Made by a program: the position numbers and the translations under genes. A stretch of DNA of 64,000 bases. Origin: a virus. Below are positions 15,428 to 24,184 of this stretch, one piece after another (the first letter of the stretch is position 1; every line of letters begins with the position of its first letter). The notes under the pieces are model-generated. The model was given only the letters and a program-made list of their open reading frames with translations. It was not told the origin of the DNA and searched no databases. The DNA is taken from positions 62,001 to 126,000 of the IMG/VR virus record IMGVR_UViG_3300008952_000015; one strand, written 5' to 3'.

Positions 15428-16966
15428 ATGGACATATCAAACAGAGCGGCCTTACTTGAAACTATGTATAAAAGTGCTAACCCAGCCAGAGGAGCTGGCA
15501 AAGCAACCTCTGAAACCGTCAAAGAACTGTCTCAGCCATTCCTATCTCTTGAGGAGAGACAGGAGAGGCTAAGAGCGATTCAAAATTCGCTTCGTGGTGC
15601 AGATGGACCATTAACTTACACTGAAGAACAAAAGAAAAAACTAGCATCATATAAAGACCTTGTTGATAACTGGGATTCTTACAAAGAATATGTAAACCCC
15701 CAGTTACAAGCTTTGGGTGATTTGGTTGCCGAAAAAACTATTCTGCCAATCATAAAGGCTATAAAGGGTGGAGAGAAAGGAGCGGTAGAGCACGGAATTC
15801 CTGTTCCCAAAAAGCGCGATACAGCCAAAGCTGAAGCAGATATAAAGGCAACTGGATCAACCATTCACGATCTCCGATGTTTCAAGCAAACCTATGCCGC
15901 ACTTCAGAATAATACTTTTCATAAAATTGCCTCTTCAAAAATGGCTAGAGAAGACATATCCTCTGCCTTTCAAACAGAATTTGATAAGTCTTATGACATA
16001 TTCATAAAAAACGCTAAAGACTACGGAGATTTAGATCACGAGACATACGCTCAATTTCACGAACTTGCCGTAGCACATCATATTTTAACCCAAGAAGGGT
16101 TCGTTAAAGATGCTAAGGTTATAGATAACTTTGTCATAAAAAATGCTGGATTCTGGAGCACTGTAGGTGACGGGTTATCTGACGGGTTATCTTATGCTTG
16201 GGATGCAGCAAAAGGTGTAGCCTCAAAAGCTATTGAGTATGGTGGCAAAGCAATAAGCTTTGTTGCCGATGTAGCTGTCGGTGCAGTTAAAGCAGTCGGA
16301 AAGGCCGCATGGGGAGTGTTAAAAGGCTTAAAATATATCGTTACAAAGCTTCCTTTTATTGGAATCATTTTTTCTGCTCCCTTTTTCCTAAAAAATCTTA
16401 TTGAAAGTTACCAAAACGGAAAACGAATACTTTTAGAACAACCGCTTGAGAAATATGGATGGAACCCATATATCGTCATAACTCCCGCTGGTCTTGGTCA
16501 TGTTCGTTCGACGTTTATAAAAGCAGTTGATAAGCATAAGAAAGATCCAGACGCTCTAAAGGAAATCTTAACTATCTTTAGAACAATAGGCGCATTTTGG
16601 ATTGACCTTCTGTTTATGATAACTAATGGATTCATGCTCTTTCTTGACTTATGTGCTCTCATTGGATTCATAGCTGGGTTTTTTACTGCTGGTGCAGGTT
16701 GGCTGGTAGCTGTTGGTGCCTACGGAGGAAGCTTTCTCTTAGCCCTCGGAATAGGCGCATTAGAACTTGGTGCCGAATACTTCAAAGATGAAATGTGGGA
16801 CAAAGATTGTCTGTACTTACTCGATGAAGCTAAGAAGGAAATCAAAATCTTGCTATCAGAAGGAACCCCTGCTAAACGATCCAAAACTACGGTGGTAAAC
16901 CCCTATGAGGAATCTAGCTCTGATGTTATCGAAACATCAGAAGATCCTATTCCTATTGCTGCCTAG
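15428..16966 (+). CDS. tag-containing membrane-active protein, possible ejection protein
   Basis: A 512-residue protein on the otherwise rare plus strand, from ATG at 15428 (GGAG 7 nt upstream). Residues 210-240 (HELAVAHHILTQEGFVKDAK) match the shared tag but are internal. Beyond that are Ala/Gly-rich amphipathic helices (KAISFVADVAVGAVKAVGKA) and hydrophobic segments around residues 295-315 and 390-440 able to span a membrane. A soluble helical first half plus a pore-like second half recalls internal virion proteins that line a channel during DNA ejection; this role is inferred. Confidence 0.75.
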   Translation: MDISNRAALLETMYKSANPARGAGKATSETVKELSQPFLSLEERQERLRAIQNSLRGADGPLTYTEEQKKKLASYKDLVDNWDSYKEYVNPQLQALGDLVAEKTILPIIKAIKGGEKGAVEHGIPVPKKRDTAKAEADIKATGSTIHDLRCFKQTYAALQNNTFHKIASSKMAREDISSAFQTEFDKSYDIFIKNAKDYGDLDHETYAQFHELAVAHHILTQEGFVKDAKVIDNFVIKNAGFWSTVGDGLSDGLSYAWDAAKGVASKAIEYGGKAISFVADVAVGAVKAVGKAAWGVLKGLKYIVTKLPFIGIIFSAPFFLKNLIESYQNGKRILLEQPLEKYGWNPYIVITPAGLGHVRSTFIKAVDKHKKDPDALKEILTIFRTIGAFWIDLLFMITNGFMLFLDLCALIGFIAGFFTAGAGWLVAVGAYGGSFLLALGIGALELGAEYFKDEMWDKDCLYLLDEAKKEIKILLSEGTPAKRSKTTVVNPYEESSSDVIETSEDPIPIAA

Positions 16967-17159
16967 ACAACTTATTACTAGGCTTTCTACTCCACCATCT
17001 TAACCATTCCTGTTCCCACTCTTCCTGGGAAACTCGCCGCGATCTTCCTCTTATGATAGAGAAGTAAATGGTTCTCGAAACATTGTTCACTATATTATCT
17101 CCTAGATATGTCAAAAGAAGCTTCGCTCTAATAGCCAAACCCACAGCAATATAACTCAT
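16953..17159 (-). CDS. small basic hypothetical protein
   Basis: A 68-residue frame, convergent with the 15428-16966 gene and overlapping its last 14 bases. It has a hydrophobic start and a Trp/Arg-rich end. No clear Shine-Dalgarno precedes ATG, so this is a weak call. Confidence 0.35.
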   Translation of the reverse strand: MSYIAVGLAIRAKLLLTYLGDNIVNNVSRTIYFSIIRGRSRRVSQEEWEQEWLRWWSRKPSNKLSRQQ

Positions 17160-17203
17160 GCAGATTATTTTTCATAAATCTGCTACCCAAGCTTCTGTTT
17201 TTT

Positions 17204-17650
17204 TCAAGTATTGGCTTGAATTAACTTAAAGATTCTGCCATACTGTGTGAATTTACCGCCATCCTTTAAAAGCTTCGCAAGAGATAATAGAAATTCTCCT
17301 TCTCCCTCTCTATAATTTGGATTAGAGGATTTTCTTATGCCTTCAAGTTGAGGCAAATCTTTTTCCCATTTAGACAAGAAGTCACTTGGAGAATCACCCG
17401 TAAGCGATTTGAAGTATCTCAAGTAATCTGACAAAGATGCTGCGTTTACTCCCGCCTCTTTTGACCACCTAACATCGGCCTCGTTGATACTTTTTGCCTT
17501 AGACCCATAAGAAACAACAAATGGAAGCTCAAGGCTGTCCTTCTCCATAGGTATCCAGCCAAAGGTAATCTCCGTATCTGAAGCACGTTCTTCATGGTAT
17601 GCGAAGCAACTTTTTACTTTAAGCTTCTTTATAGTGTCATTACTACTCAT
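17204..17650 (-). CDS. hypothetical protein downstream of glutamine synthetase
   Basis: A 148-residue soluble protein with no family I recognise. It overlaps the last 8 nt of the glutamine synthetase gene, so the two are co-translated. Confidence 0.75.
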   Translation of the reverse strand: MSSNDTIKKLKVKSCFAYHEERASDTEITFGWIPMEKDSLELPFVVSYGSKAKSINEADVRWSKEAGVNAASLSDYLRYFKSLTGDSPSDFLSKWEKDLPQLEGIRKSSNPNYREGEGEFLLSLAKLLKDGGKFTQYGRIFKLIQANT

Positions 17651-18707
17651 TTGATTCCTTATCTACCGCTGTAGCCTCAAGGAGATAAGTAGCTACCTTA
17701 TAGGGATCTGCGTTAGAGTTAGGTCTACGGTCCTCAAAGTACCCCAGACCCTGCTTTTCTACATGCCAAGGAATTCTAATTGAAGCGCCTCTATCTGAAA
17801 CTCCATAGCGAAACTCATTTATAGAGCATGTCTCATGTTGCCCCGTAAGCCTTCTCTCTAAGCCTTCTCCGTAAACGCTAGAAATCTTTTCTAAATTACT
17901 GGAAAGACCCAACTTTTCACAGGCTGCGTTAATATGCTCTAGACCACCCTCTTCTCGCATATCTTTCGTTGAGAAGTTAGTGTGCATACCGCTTCCATTC
18001 CAGTCGCCAGAAACAGGCTTTGGATCAAGCTCAATACTCAAGCCTCTTGTTTCGGCAATTCTGTTTAGAATAAACCTAGAAACCCACAGATGATCGCATG
18101 TAGCTACTGCATTAATGCCCGGTCCTCCAATCTGATATTCCCACTGACCTAAAGCTACTTCTGCGTTTACACCTACGATAGATATTCCAGAGCCTAAGCA
18201 AGCTGTCAGATGAAGTTCTGATACCGACCTTCCTTCAGCTAAGCCTCCACCAACAGCACAATAGTACGGACCTTGAGGATCTGGATCTCCAGACTTACCC
18301 CAGCCCATAGGTCTGTTAGTTTCAGTATCAATTATAAAGTATTCCTGCTCAAACCCAAGAAACGGCTCTGACCCTCCATGCTCTATCATGGCATCAATCA
18401 TCCTTGCTCTAGAGTTTGACGAATGAGGTGTCAAGTCTGCATTAAGAACATCACATAACACCAAGATTCCATTCTGCCTATTTGAGTCAACACAGGCGAA
18501 AACGGGCCTTAAAACGCAATCAGATGACTCAGTAGTAGCTTGCCCCGTACTGCTTCCGTCGAACCCCCATACGGGAATGTCTGAAAGACTTAACTTCCAA
18601 TCTTCATCCTCAGATTGGATGTTCAGAACCCTCGTCTTAGACCTAATCTGCGGCGTATCGCCTCCATCTAACCAAATATATTCGCACTTTAATGTAGCTG
18701 CACTCAT
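17643..18707 (-). CDS. glnII: type II glutamine synthetase (GSII)
   Basis: A 354-residue enzyme of the eukaryote/rhizobial GSII type, which makes glutamine from glutamate, ammonia and ATP. Markers are YIWLDGG, PVWGFDGSSTGQA, GFEQEYFII with metal-binding glutamates, PQGPYYCAVG, the ATP/Glu region NAEVALGQWEYQ, DPKPVSGDWNGSG, RLTGQHET and DRGASIRIP. All canonical blocks are present in order, so it should be active. GSII is rare in phages. It lies between a 5'-3' exonuclease and a small unknown gene; glutamine would feed nucleotide synthesis or nitrogen balance in the infected cell. Confidence 0.96.
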   Translation of the reverse strand: MSAATLKCEYIWLDGGDTPQIRSKTRVLNIQSEDEDWKLSLSDIPVWGFDGSSTGQATTESSDCVLRPVFACVDSNRQNGILVLCDVLNADLTPHSSNSRARMIDAMIEHGGSEPFLGFEQEYFIIDTETNRPMGWGKSGDPDPQGPYYCAVGGGLAEGRSVSELHLTACLGSGISIVGVNAEVALGQWEYQIGGPGINAVATCDHLWVSRFILNRIAETRGLSIELDPKPVSGDWNGSGMHTNFSTKDMREEGGLEHINAACEKLGLSSNLEKISSVYGEGLERRLTGQHETCSINEFRYGVSDRGASIRIPWHVEKQGLGYFEDRRPNSNADPYKVATYLLEATAVDKESNE

Positions 18708-18722
18708 TGTATAATCTCCTGT

Positions 18723-19568
18723 TTAGCTATTGTCTATAGTCTCTGAAAAGGTAGAAACAAACTTACCGTAATAAGGTTCCTTCAACATGCTCTCAAATCC
18801 CATACTTTCAAATGAAGCTCTCACTTCCTGTTCGTTAAATTCTGAGGTCGAAACCTCAAGGCCCGTAGTGTCAACGGGCATAAGTCTTATTAAATCGTAA
18901 CTAGTATTATACTCATTGTAGAAACGAGAATCTTTCAATCTATTTTCTAATTCACCATCTTTGGAAAGAATCTTTGAAGCAGTCTTTTTTCCGATGCCTT
19001 TAACCCCAGGAATATTATCAGACTTATCTCCCACCATAGCCTTCCAAGAGACATAATCATAATCTGTATTCTGTCGATAAGAAGAGGCTACTGGATTGTA
19101 TAGCTTTACTGTATCTGGATAGTCGTTTAAAATTTGTATAAAGTCCGTATCGCTTGACACTATGAGTACATCATCGGATGCGTGTAAAGTCTTTATTATG
19201 TGCAAAACAAGATCATCGCACTCGTAATCAGGGTGATACATAGAAGTTACGGGAAAATGCTTTCCCATCAGCTCTATAATGGTATCCTTTTGTCGCTTAA
19301 AAGACTTCCAGTAAGCAACCTCATCTGGATCAGTAGTTTCAACGCGCCTAGTCCCTTTATACTCAGGGTACATCTCCAGTCTTACGGTAGGCTTTCCATC
19401 CAAGGGAAAGTATATCTTATCAGGTTCAAACTGTTCTACGGTTGCCCTTAAAGTTCTCATAAAATTAAAAACTATCTGGTTATCACCAGTGGCAAACCCA
19501 CCTCCCCACTGAAACCGACACCTATGTATCATGTTGTAAGCATCAATTATCATTATTTTCTTCTTCAT
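18723..19568 (-). CDS. T5/RNase H-type 5'-3' exonuclease (FEN family)
   Basis: A 281-residue PIN-like/FEN nuclease. It has IIDAYNMIHR at the N-terminus, the acidic YECDDLV and IVSSDTDFIQIL motifs, and the helix-hairpin-helix region GDKSDNIPGVKGIGKKTA. Family members remove RNA primers and flaps during DNA replication. It is the first gene of the operon with GSII, downstream of no visible common promoter; GGAAGAG precedes ATG. Confidence 0.95.
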   Translation of the reverse strand: MKKKIMIIDAYNMIHRCRFQWGGGFATGDNQIVFNFMRTLRATVEQFEPDKIYFPLDGKPTVRLEMYPEYKGTRRVETTDPDEVAYWKSFKRQKDTIIELMGKHFPVTSMYHPDYECDDLVLHIIKTLHASDDVLIVSSDTDFIQILNDYPDTVKLYNPVASSYRQNTDYDYVSWKAMVGDKSDNIPGVKGIGKKTASKILSKDGELENRLKDSRFYNEYNTSYDLIRLMPVDTTGLEVSTSEFNEQEVRASFESMGFESMLKEPYYGKFVSTFSETIDNS

Positions 19569-19643
19569 ATCTCTTCCTATATACTTATGTTGCTCTCGTT
19601 AAGAAAATATACCCACAACTTTGATATTTTCAACTTCTTTATG

Positions 19644-19686
19644 AAAAAAAACAAAAAGCCGTGGAGACAGCTATATCTCCACGGCT
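19644..19686 (-). terminator. rho-independent terminator
   Basis: An 11-bp perfect stem (AGCCGTGGAGA / TCTCCACGGCT) is followed on the minus strand by TTTTTG and a further T run. It ends the 20-kb group of small genes. Confidence 0.92.
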
Positions 19687-19701
19687 AATTGCAATCTTGA
19701 T

Positions 19702-19902
19702 TTAGCTTAAGTTTTGATTTAAAAAACTCTTCAAAGCCTTAGCATCCCGAATAGTCATGCTAACAGTCTGATCGCTAAGCCGCCAGTCATCAGAGCTGAC
19801 AGTCAGCGTCAGATTATTGCTACCAGCTTGCTTTCGAGTGCTATGGTTTGTTAGCTCCATCTTAACGCTCTTTGTATCGTGAACTTTATTTATATTCGAC
19901 AT
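19702..19902 (-). CDS. small hypothetical protein
   Basis: A 66-residue protein with a beta-strand-rich middle (NLTLTVSSDDW). AAAGGAG lies upstream, and the stop of the preceding 42-residue gene directly abuts its ATG (TAAATG). Last gene before the terminator. Confidence 0.75.
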   Translation of the reverse strand: MSNINKVHDTKSVKMELTNHSTRKQAGSNNLTLTVSSDDWRLSDQTVSMTIRDAKALKSFLNQNLS

Positions 19903-20031
19903 TTATTTCTCCTTTGTGTTGAAAATCATAATTTTATCATCAAGCTTAGGCTCATCCTTAGGCTTGCTCTTGACCTCTCTTTGCTTATCGCTCAGAGTAC
20001 CTTCTTCTTCTGTTGCAGACTCTTCGTTCAT
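19903..20031 (-). CDS. 42-aa acidic/charged peptide
   Basis: ATG at 20031 is preceded by an excellent AGGAGG. The peptide is very charged (NEESATEEEG, KSKPKDEPK) and probably disordered. Its TAA touches the next gene's ATG. Function unknown. Confidence 0.6.
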   Translation of the reverse strand: MNEESATEEEGTLSDKQREVKSKPKDEPKLDDKIMIFNTKEK

Positions 20032-20114
20032 CAATCCTCCTTCTCCGGTTAAGTCTCCCCATAGTGGAGAGAACGGGTTATTTCCAAAGCAATATACGCC
20101 TTGGCTCTCTACTG

Positions 20115-20390
20115 CTAGTTCTTTAGAAAATCTTTTTTAAAACCTTCTAATGAAATGATATAATTTATCGTAGTGATATTGTCATCGCTATCTGCTGTTC
20201 TATAGTGGATAAGGCAGTTGTTCAGATCAATATCTGTTACAACACCTTTTTTAAACCTCTCACTCTTAGATTTAGTAGATACTCTTATCGAATCTCCTTT
20301 GCGAAAATCTTTGATAAAAAAACAATGAAACTCGTCGAAAGGCTTACCCCTCATCTTCTTCGCGCCCTTTTTGTAAGGCTTGTCAGACAT
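20115..20390 (-). CDS. small basic beta-barrel-like hypothetical protein
   Basis: A 91-residue protein with a Lys-rich start and a strand pattern GDSIRVSTK...GVVTDIDLNNCLIHY, which suggests a KOW/Tudor-like barrel. No specific family. Confidence 0.7.
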   Translation of the reverse strand: MSDKPYKKGAKKMRGKPFDEFHCFFIKDFRKGDSIRVSTKSKSERFKKGVVTDIDLNNCLIHYRTADSDDNITTINYIISLEGFKKDFLKN

Positions 20391-20444
20391 TTTCTTTTCC
20401 TTTAATTAAGGTTTTGATTAGGCATCATCGCCACATGACGATGA

Positions 20445-20618
20445 TTAAGTAGGATCATTAAAGTGAACAACTTGATCTCCAGCAACAATGGCTAATACGT
20501 CGCCCTTAAACCCTTTCTTAAGAAAAGATAGGGTGTCGCTTTTTCCATGCGGCCCATGAATAACCTTTGAGGATAATTCATAAGTACAAGGCTCTCTGTA
20601 TATAACTGTCCAAATCAT
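20445..20618 (-). CDS. small hypothetical protein next to tRNA-Leu
   Basis: A 57-residue protein from ATG at 20618 with AGGAG upstream. The longer frame would run into the tRNA and is rejected. No recognised domain. Confidence 0.65.
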   Translation of the reverse strand: MIWTVIYREPCTYELSSKVIHGPHGKSDTLSFLKKGFKGDVLAIVAGDQVVHFNDPT

Positions 20619-20638
20619 ATCGCTCTCCTCCAGGCAAG

Positions 20639-20725
20639 TGGTAGGGATGATGGGACTCGAACCCATAAGATCATTTGATCGACAGATTTTAAGTCTGTTG
20701 CGTATGCCAATTCCGCCACATCCCC
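20639..20725 (-). tRNA. tRNA-Leu (UAA), CCA encoded
   Basis: On the minus strand a full cloverleaf folds, with acceptor GGGGATG/CATCCCT, anticodon loop CTTAAAA carrying UAA, the long variable arm typical of Leu, T-loop GGTTCGAGTCC and a genomic CCA. Confidence 0.95.
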
Positions 20726-20739
20726 ATTGTAGTCATAAA

Positions 20740-21360
20740 TCAAATAATGTCAATAGAATTTTCAAACATATGTTTGACCTTCTTTTTTATCACCTTGTTA
20801 ATACCAGGGTTGATAGTTAAAACATTTTCCATCAGTTTGTGCCGGATAAGATTCCGCATATAAGAAGTGTCAGCGTTACTAGGATCTTCTAAGAATGGGA
20901 CTTCTTTTCTGGCGCACCAGCCCGTTAGAGCAAGTTTGCTGGTAGCTAAGAATGGTCTGATAAAGTTGTCCCGACTATATGGAATAAGCATTGGGTTGCC
21001 ATGAATGGATGTAAATAGCCATGTTTCAACTGCGTCATCTAGGTGATGGCATGTGATAATCTTTTTGTCTAAAAAGTTAGAGAAAAATGCGTATCTTTCA
21101 TTTCTCCAGTATTCTTCTTTTGATTCGTCAGAAGCTCGTTCTCTCTCTACCGTTCCGACCTCAAGTCGAAGATTTCTGTTCTCACAATAATTTCTAACAA
21201 AAGCTTCTGCTTTGGGCGCAAATGCAGTACCATGATTAAAATGGAGCACGAGCAATTCTCTATTGCTTCGACTAAGAAAGTCCAATACAGCCATGCTATC
21301 AGAGCCTCCAGAGACAGCTACCGCTACCTTCTTTGGAATACTCCCTAAAATATTAATCAT
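20740..21360 (-). CDS. tilS: TilS-like tRNA(Ile) lysidine synthetase, short form
   Basis: A 206-residue N-type ATP pyrophosphatase. The PP-loop SGGSDS is at residues 17-22, with HFNHG, CHHLDDAVET (matching the GHHxDDQxET of TilS), RPFL and EDPSNADTSYMRNLIRHKL. TilS puts lysidine on C34 of tRNA-Ile2 so that CAU reads AUA. Cellular enzymes have extra C-terminal domains that are absent here. Two CAU tRNAs lie 17 kb away on the same strand, one of which resembles tRNA-Ile2. Preceded by the promoter at 21396-21417. Confidence 0.88.
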   Translation of the reverse strand: MINILGSIPKKVAVAVSGGSDSMAVLDFLSRSNRELLVLHFNHGTAFAPKAEAFVRNYCENRNLRLEVGTVERERASDESKEEYWRNERYAFFSNFLDKKIITCHHLDDAVETWLFTSIHGNPMLIPYSRDNFIRPFLATSKLALTGWCARKEVPFLEDPSNADTSYMRNLIRHKLMENVLTINPGINKVIKKKVKHMFENSIDII

Positions 21361-21395
21361 AAAGCAATACCCTACCAGTAATGATTCCTATGTCA

Positions 21396-21417
21396 ATATA
21401 ACTGATGAAGAAAATAT
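21396..21417 (-). promoter_or_regulatory. repeated phage promoter, drives tilS
   Basis: Minus strand reads ATTTTCTTCATCAGTTATATTG, a near-consensus copy 36 nt upstream of the tilS start. Confidence 0.75.
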
Positions 21418-21427
21418 TTAAAATAAT

Positions 21428-21712
21428 TTAATGAAGCATCCCATCATCACCACCGAACCCGCCGCTTGAGGATATTATGTGAGATAGGATCTGTTCAAAT
21501 GTCTGCAACTTTGTTACATTAAGTTGGATTTGTGTCTGATGTAATGTTTGCTGTTGCTCTAAAATAGATAGCTCTTTCTCTAAAAGTTCAAAGCTTTTAT
21601 TTATGATCTCTGATTTTAAATGCTTTTGTATCATAAACATCGAATATATGTTTGCAACAGATAGAATTAAGGCTATCATTAATAATGCTATTGAAAAATA
21701 ATCTATATACAT
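21428..21712 (-). CDS. membrane-anchored coiled-coil protein
   Basis: A 94-residue protein with one N-terminal transmembrane helix (FSIALLMIALILSVANIYSM), then a long coiled coil (EQQQTLHQTQIQLNVTKL) and a Gly/Asp tail. It could be a spanin-like or anchor component. It directly follows the tag-family gene at 21715. Confidence 0.7.
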   Translation of the reverse strand: MYIDYFSIALLMIALILSVANIYSMFMIQKHLKSEIINKSFELLEKELSILEQQQTLHQTQIQLNVTKLQTFEQILSHIISSSGGFGGDDGMLH

Positions 21713-21714
21713 AT

Positions 21715-22020
21715 CTATTCTATATACTCAGTTAATAAGTTTTTAATTTCTTCAAGGTCACTTGCATCAAATGACTCATATATAATACTAACAAGTTCGC
21801 TTTTAAACATTTCATTTGTAGCGTTTGCTTGAATTTCTGCCCTAAGGTCATCAAAGTCAGCCCCGCGACTATACCCCTCTTCTGCCTCTAGGCTAAGTTC
21901 ATCAGAGGTACTTGTAGCGACTCCATAAAGCTTATGTATCATGTCGTCAATATATATTGACTCCTCAGTCATCTCTAGTTCATAAAGTTCTTTTGATAAT
22001 CTTAATAATTCAGCTAACAT
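21715..22020 (-). CDS. small acidic protein with divergent N-terminal tag
   Basis: A 101-residue protein from ATG at 22020 (GGAG upstream). The first 32 residues (LAELLRLSKELYELEMTEES) follow the hydrophobic spacing of the shared tag, with the GL replaced. The rest is acidic and helical. Confidence 0.65.
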   Translation of the reverse strand: MLAELLRLSKELYELEMTEESIYIDDMIHKLYGVATSTSDELSLEAEEGYSRGADFDDLRAEIQANATNEMFKSELVSIIYESFDASDLEEIKNLLTEYIE

Positions 22021-22129
22021 TTTAATCTCCAATTCTATTATTTTTCACAAGTAACATTACATCGTATTACTATATTTTATTATTTTTCAATAATAGAACA
22101 ACTTTATGTGCAAGAAGAGAATAAATCTT

Positions 22130-22363
22130 ATGAAAATTATACCGAAAATTGTTTTATATGTTGCTGTAGTTCTGCTGCTATCTGTTTCTTTAAACGAAAA
22201 AGCTGATTCTCAAATTGAGTCGTCAATAATAGAACCTATTGTGATTGAGAGTCAAGCAAAAGTAGAGCCTACCCCCTATAGCGTTAGCGACGAAAATAAA
22301 ATTAAGAACCCAATATATAAAGAGAAAATAATTTTAAGCTCTAGTTTAAAATTAGATCATTAG
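22130..22363 (+). CDS. small exported protein
   Basis: A 77-residue plus-strand protein from ATG at 22130, with a hydrophobic signal/anchor (IVLYVAVVLLLSVSL) and a polar remainder. An in-frame ATG at 22106 is an alternative start. It converges on the 22341-22667 gene with a 23-nt overlap. No common promoter copy precedes it. Confidence 0.55.
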   Translation: MKIIPKIVLYVAVVLLLSVSLNEKADSQIESSIIEPIVIESQAKVEPTPYSVSDENKIKNPIYKEKIILSSSLKLDH

Positions 22364-22667
22364 ATCTAGAAAAATTAGAATAAGCATCTATGTGAAACTT
22401 ATCTATAAAATCTAAATATATATCTTGGTCTGGAAAGACTATAGTAGATGCGATTGCTCCACCGCTAGGCTTTTCTACGCAGAATGTCATAACTGGAAAC
22501 GAAAACTCTTCCTCAATACCTTCGCTTCCCATAACCGATATAAAGCCCTGCATATTCTCTACTGAGCTGCCAAAAGGAATTGTTGTTAGAAGTCTTCCTC
22601 CTAAGCCTTTTTGTTGTTCCCATAATGTTTGAGGGGTTTCTTCATTCATCTTTGACGCAAAAGTCAT
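22341..22667 (-). CDS. hypothetical protein
   Basis: A 108-residue soluble protein with alternating strands (FPVMTFCVEKPSG). A start at Met7 is also possible. No family recognised. Confidence 0.65.
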   Translation of the reverse strand: MTFASKMNEETPQTLWEQQKGLGGRLLTTIPFGSSVENMQGFISVMGSEGIEEEFSFPVMTFCVEKPSGGAIASTIVFPDQDIYLDFIDKFHIDAYSNFSRSNDLILN

Positions 22668-22677
22668 ATATGCCTAC

Positions 22678-22956
22678 CTATGTTTTGATTTTATCAAGCA
22701 AAAATAACGCAGGGTATGACAATGTTTCCTCTAACTCTACAAACTCCCAGAGTGGTAGGTCTTCAAGAACACCCTCATACCTCTTAGTCTTATAAGAACT
22801 GTCTCTAAGGCGCTTTAATCCATTATTAATAGCTCGTACAGCATCTCCTTTTCTAGGCCATGTCTTCCCTACTTTGGTCCATTTCTCTCGCGAGAGAGAA
22901 GACAGAAAGAGCTTTGTTTTAGTATGCCGAACTTTATATCCAAGAACTTTTCTCAT
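22678..22956 (-). CDS. small basic phage protein
   Basis: A 92-residue basic protein. The pattern TKLFLSSLSREKWTKVGKTW followed by RKGDAVRAINNGLK recurs in phage hypotheticals of unknown role. Confidence 0.65.
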   Translation of the reverse strand: MRKVLGYKVRHTKTKLFLSSLSREKWTKVGKTWPRKGDAVRAINNGLKRLRDSSYKTKRYEGVLEDLPLWEFVELEETLSYPALFLLDKIKT

Positions 22957-22992
22957 GGGTATATTATACCCATTATTATTTTCAGTCTCTAT

Positions 22993-23226
22993 TTATTCTT
23001 TTTTAGAAACAATCGTGCCAGATATATTATCATCAGTCTTGCCAGCCAATGTAGTTGATACAAACTTTTGAAAACGCTTATGAGAAAACCTCTTTAGGCC
23101 CTCTCTTTTTTTGAACCATTCTACAAAATCTTTGTCTAAATCAAAGTGTAAAGTAGACGTTCCGTTTTTATTATCTGTAATTTTAGATATTTTAAGTCGA
23201 GCAATATGTTCTGCTTCACTCTTCAT
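22993..23226 (-). CDS. small hypothetical protein
   Basis: A 77-residue charged protein that overlaps the end of the CYTH gene by 11 nt, indicating co-translation. No recognised domain. Confidence 0.65.
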   Translation of the reverse strand: MKSEAEHIARLKISKITDNKNGTSTLHFDLDKDFVEWFKKREGLKRFSHKRFQKFVSTTLAGKTDDNISGTIVSKKE

Positions 23227-23809
23227 CTTTCAAGCTCCTAACTTTGGCTCTAGCGGCAGCTCCTTCTTCGGTAAATATTTCATACAAAGACCGAACTTCT
23301 CTGGTTAACTCCGATAACCCAAGGCTTTCTTCCCAGTCATTAATAGACCCAACGCCCTCTTCCAAGGAAGAGTAATTCACGGCCTCTAACTCAACAACGC
23401 TGCGTCCATCAGATAAGGTATAGTAGGACACGTCACAGTTATCAAAGTGCCATATCCAAGCCTCCTTATAGACCTGAAATGCTTTTTCGTATCCAGCCAA
23501 GGTTAAGAACTCTACTACAGCAGAGTCTTCGTTGTCTGTAACATTTAGGTTAATTTCTTTTCTTATAACATTTGTCTTGAGCTTCCTCTTTAATGTTAGC
23601 TCGTAAATGCCGCCACCTTTTCTAAAGCGCACAAAGTTTTGCCCATCATCTTCATTTCTTAGATAATAATCATCACAGGATACAACGTAAATAGTTTCCG
23701 GGGTTTCCAGAGAATTATTCCCTATTACAACCTCTTCTATTCGCGCAAACAAATCTTCTTTAGTAAAAGATTTTGCCCAATATTTATATTCAATTTCCTT
23801 ATAATCCAT
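23216..23809 (-). CDS. CYTH-domain triphosphate-binding protein
   Basis: A 197-residue single CYTH domain (adenylate cyclase CyaB/thiamine triphosphatase fold). The ExExK signature is EIEYKYW at residues 5-11. Basic and acidic strands FVRFRKGGG, YELTLKRKL and RKEINLNV line the tunnel, and SVVELEAV follows. Family members hydrolyse inorganic or organic triphosphates with Mg. A phage role in triphosphate turnover or signalling is inferred. It is the middle of an operon with the nuclease-like gene. Confidence 0.88.
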   Translation of the reverse strand: MDYKEIEYKYWAKSFTKEDLFARIEEVVIGNNSLETPETIYVVSCDDYYLRNEDDGQNFVRFRKGGGIYELTLKRKLKTNVIRKEINLNVTDNEDSAVVEFLTLAGYEKAFQVYKEAWIWHFDNCDVSYYTLSDGRSVVELEAVNYSSLEEGVGSINDWEESLGLSELTREVRSLYEIFTEEGAAARAKVRSLKDEE

Positions 23810-23818
23810 TTCTTACTC

Positions 23819-24175
23819 CTATTTTATTCTATGTATAGCATAGCCTTCTGATACCATCAGGTCATTTACACTACACCAAGAACCATCTGGACTCTCTATC
23901 CATATGTTCGCCAAATATCGCCCATACTTACCCTTCTTGTCTCGTATTGTTTGAACAAGAACGCTTCTGTCTAAGACTTTAGACCTAAGAAAGTCCCTAG
24001 ACTCCCTTGCTTTTATCAAGGTCTTTCCTCTAAGCTCAGGAGAGTCTATTCCATAAAGTCTCATCTTCAAGCCATCTCGCTTAATCTTCATGCCCAAATC
24101 AAGACTTATAGTCACAGTATCTCCGTCATAAACGCCTGTAATAACCCCTTTGTAAAAATATAAGTTATCTATCAA
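23819..24175 (-). CDS. staphylococcal-nuclease-like (SNase) protein
   Basis: A 118-residue OB-fold nuclease. VYDGDTVTI, MRLYGIDSPELRG and KKGKYGRYLANI are the three hallmark blocks and carry the catalytic Arg/Glu and Arg. No signal peptide is present, so it would act inside the cell or virion. It is minimal in length but complete for the core. Confidence 0.9.
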   Translation of the reverse strand: MIDNLYFYKGVITGVYDGDTVTISLDLGMKIKRDGLKMRLYGIDSPELRGKTLIKARESRDFLRSKVLDRSVLVQTIRDKKGKYGRYLANIWIESPDGSWCSVNDLMVSEGYAIHRIK

Positions 24176-24184
24176 GTTTTCTCC

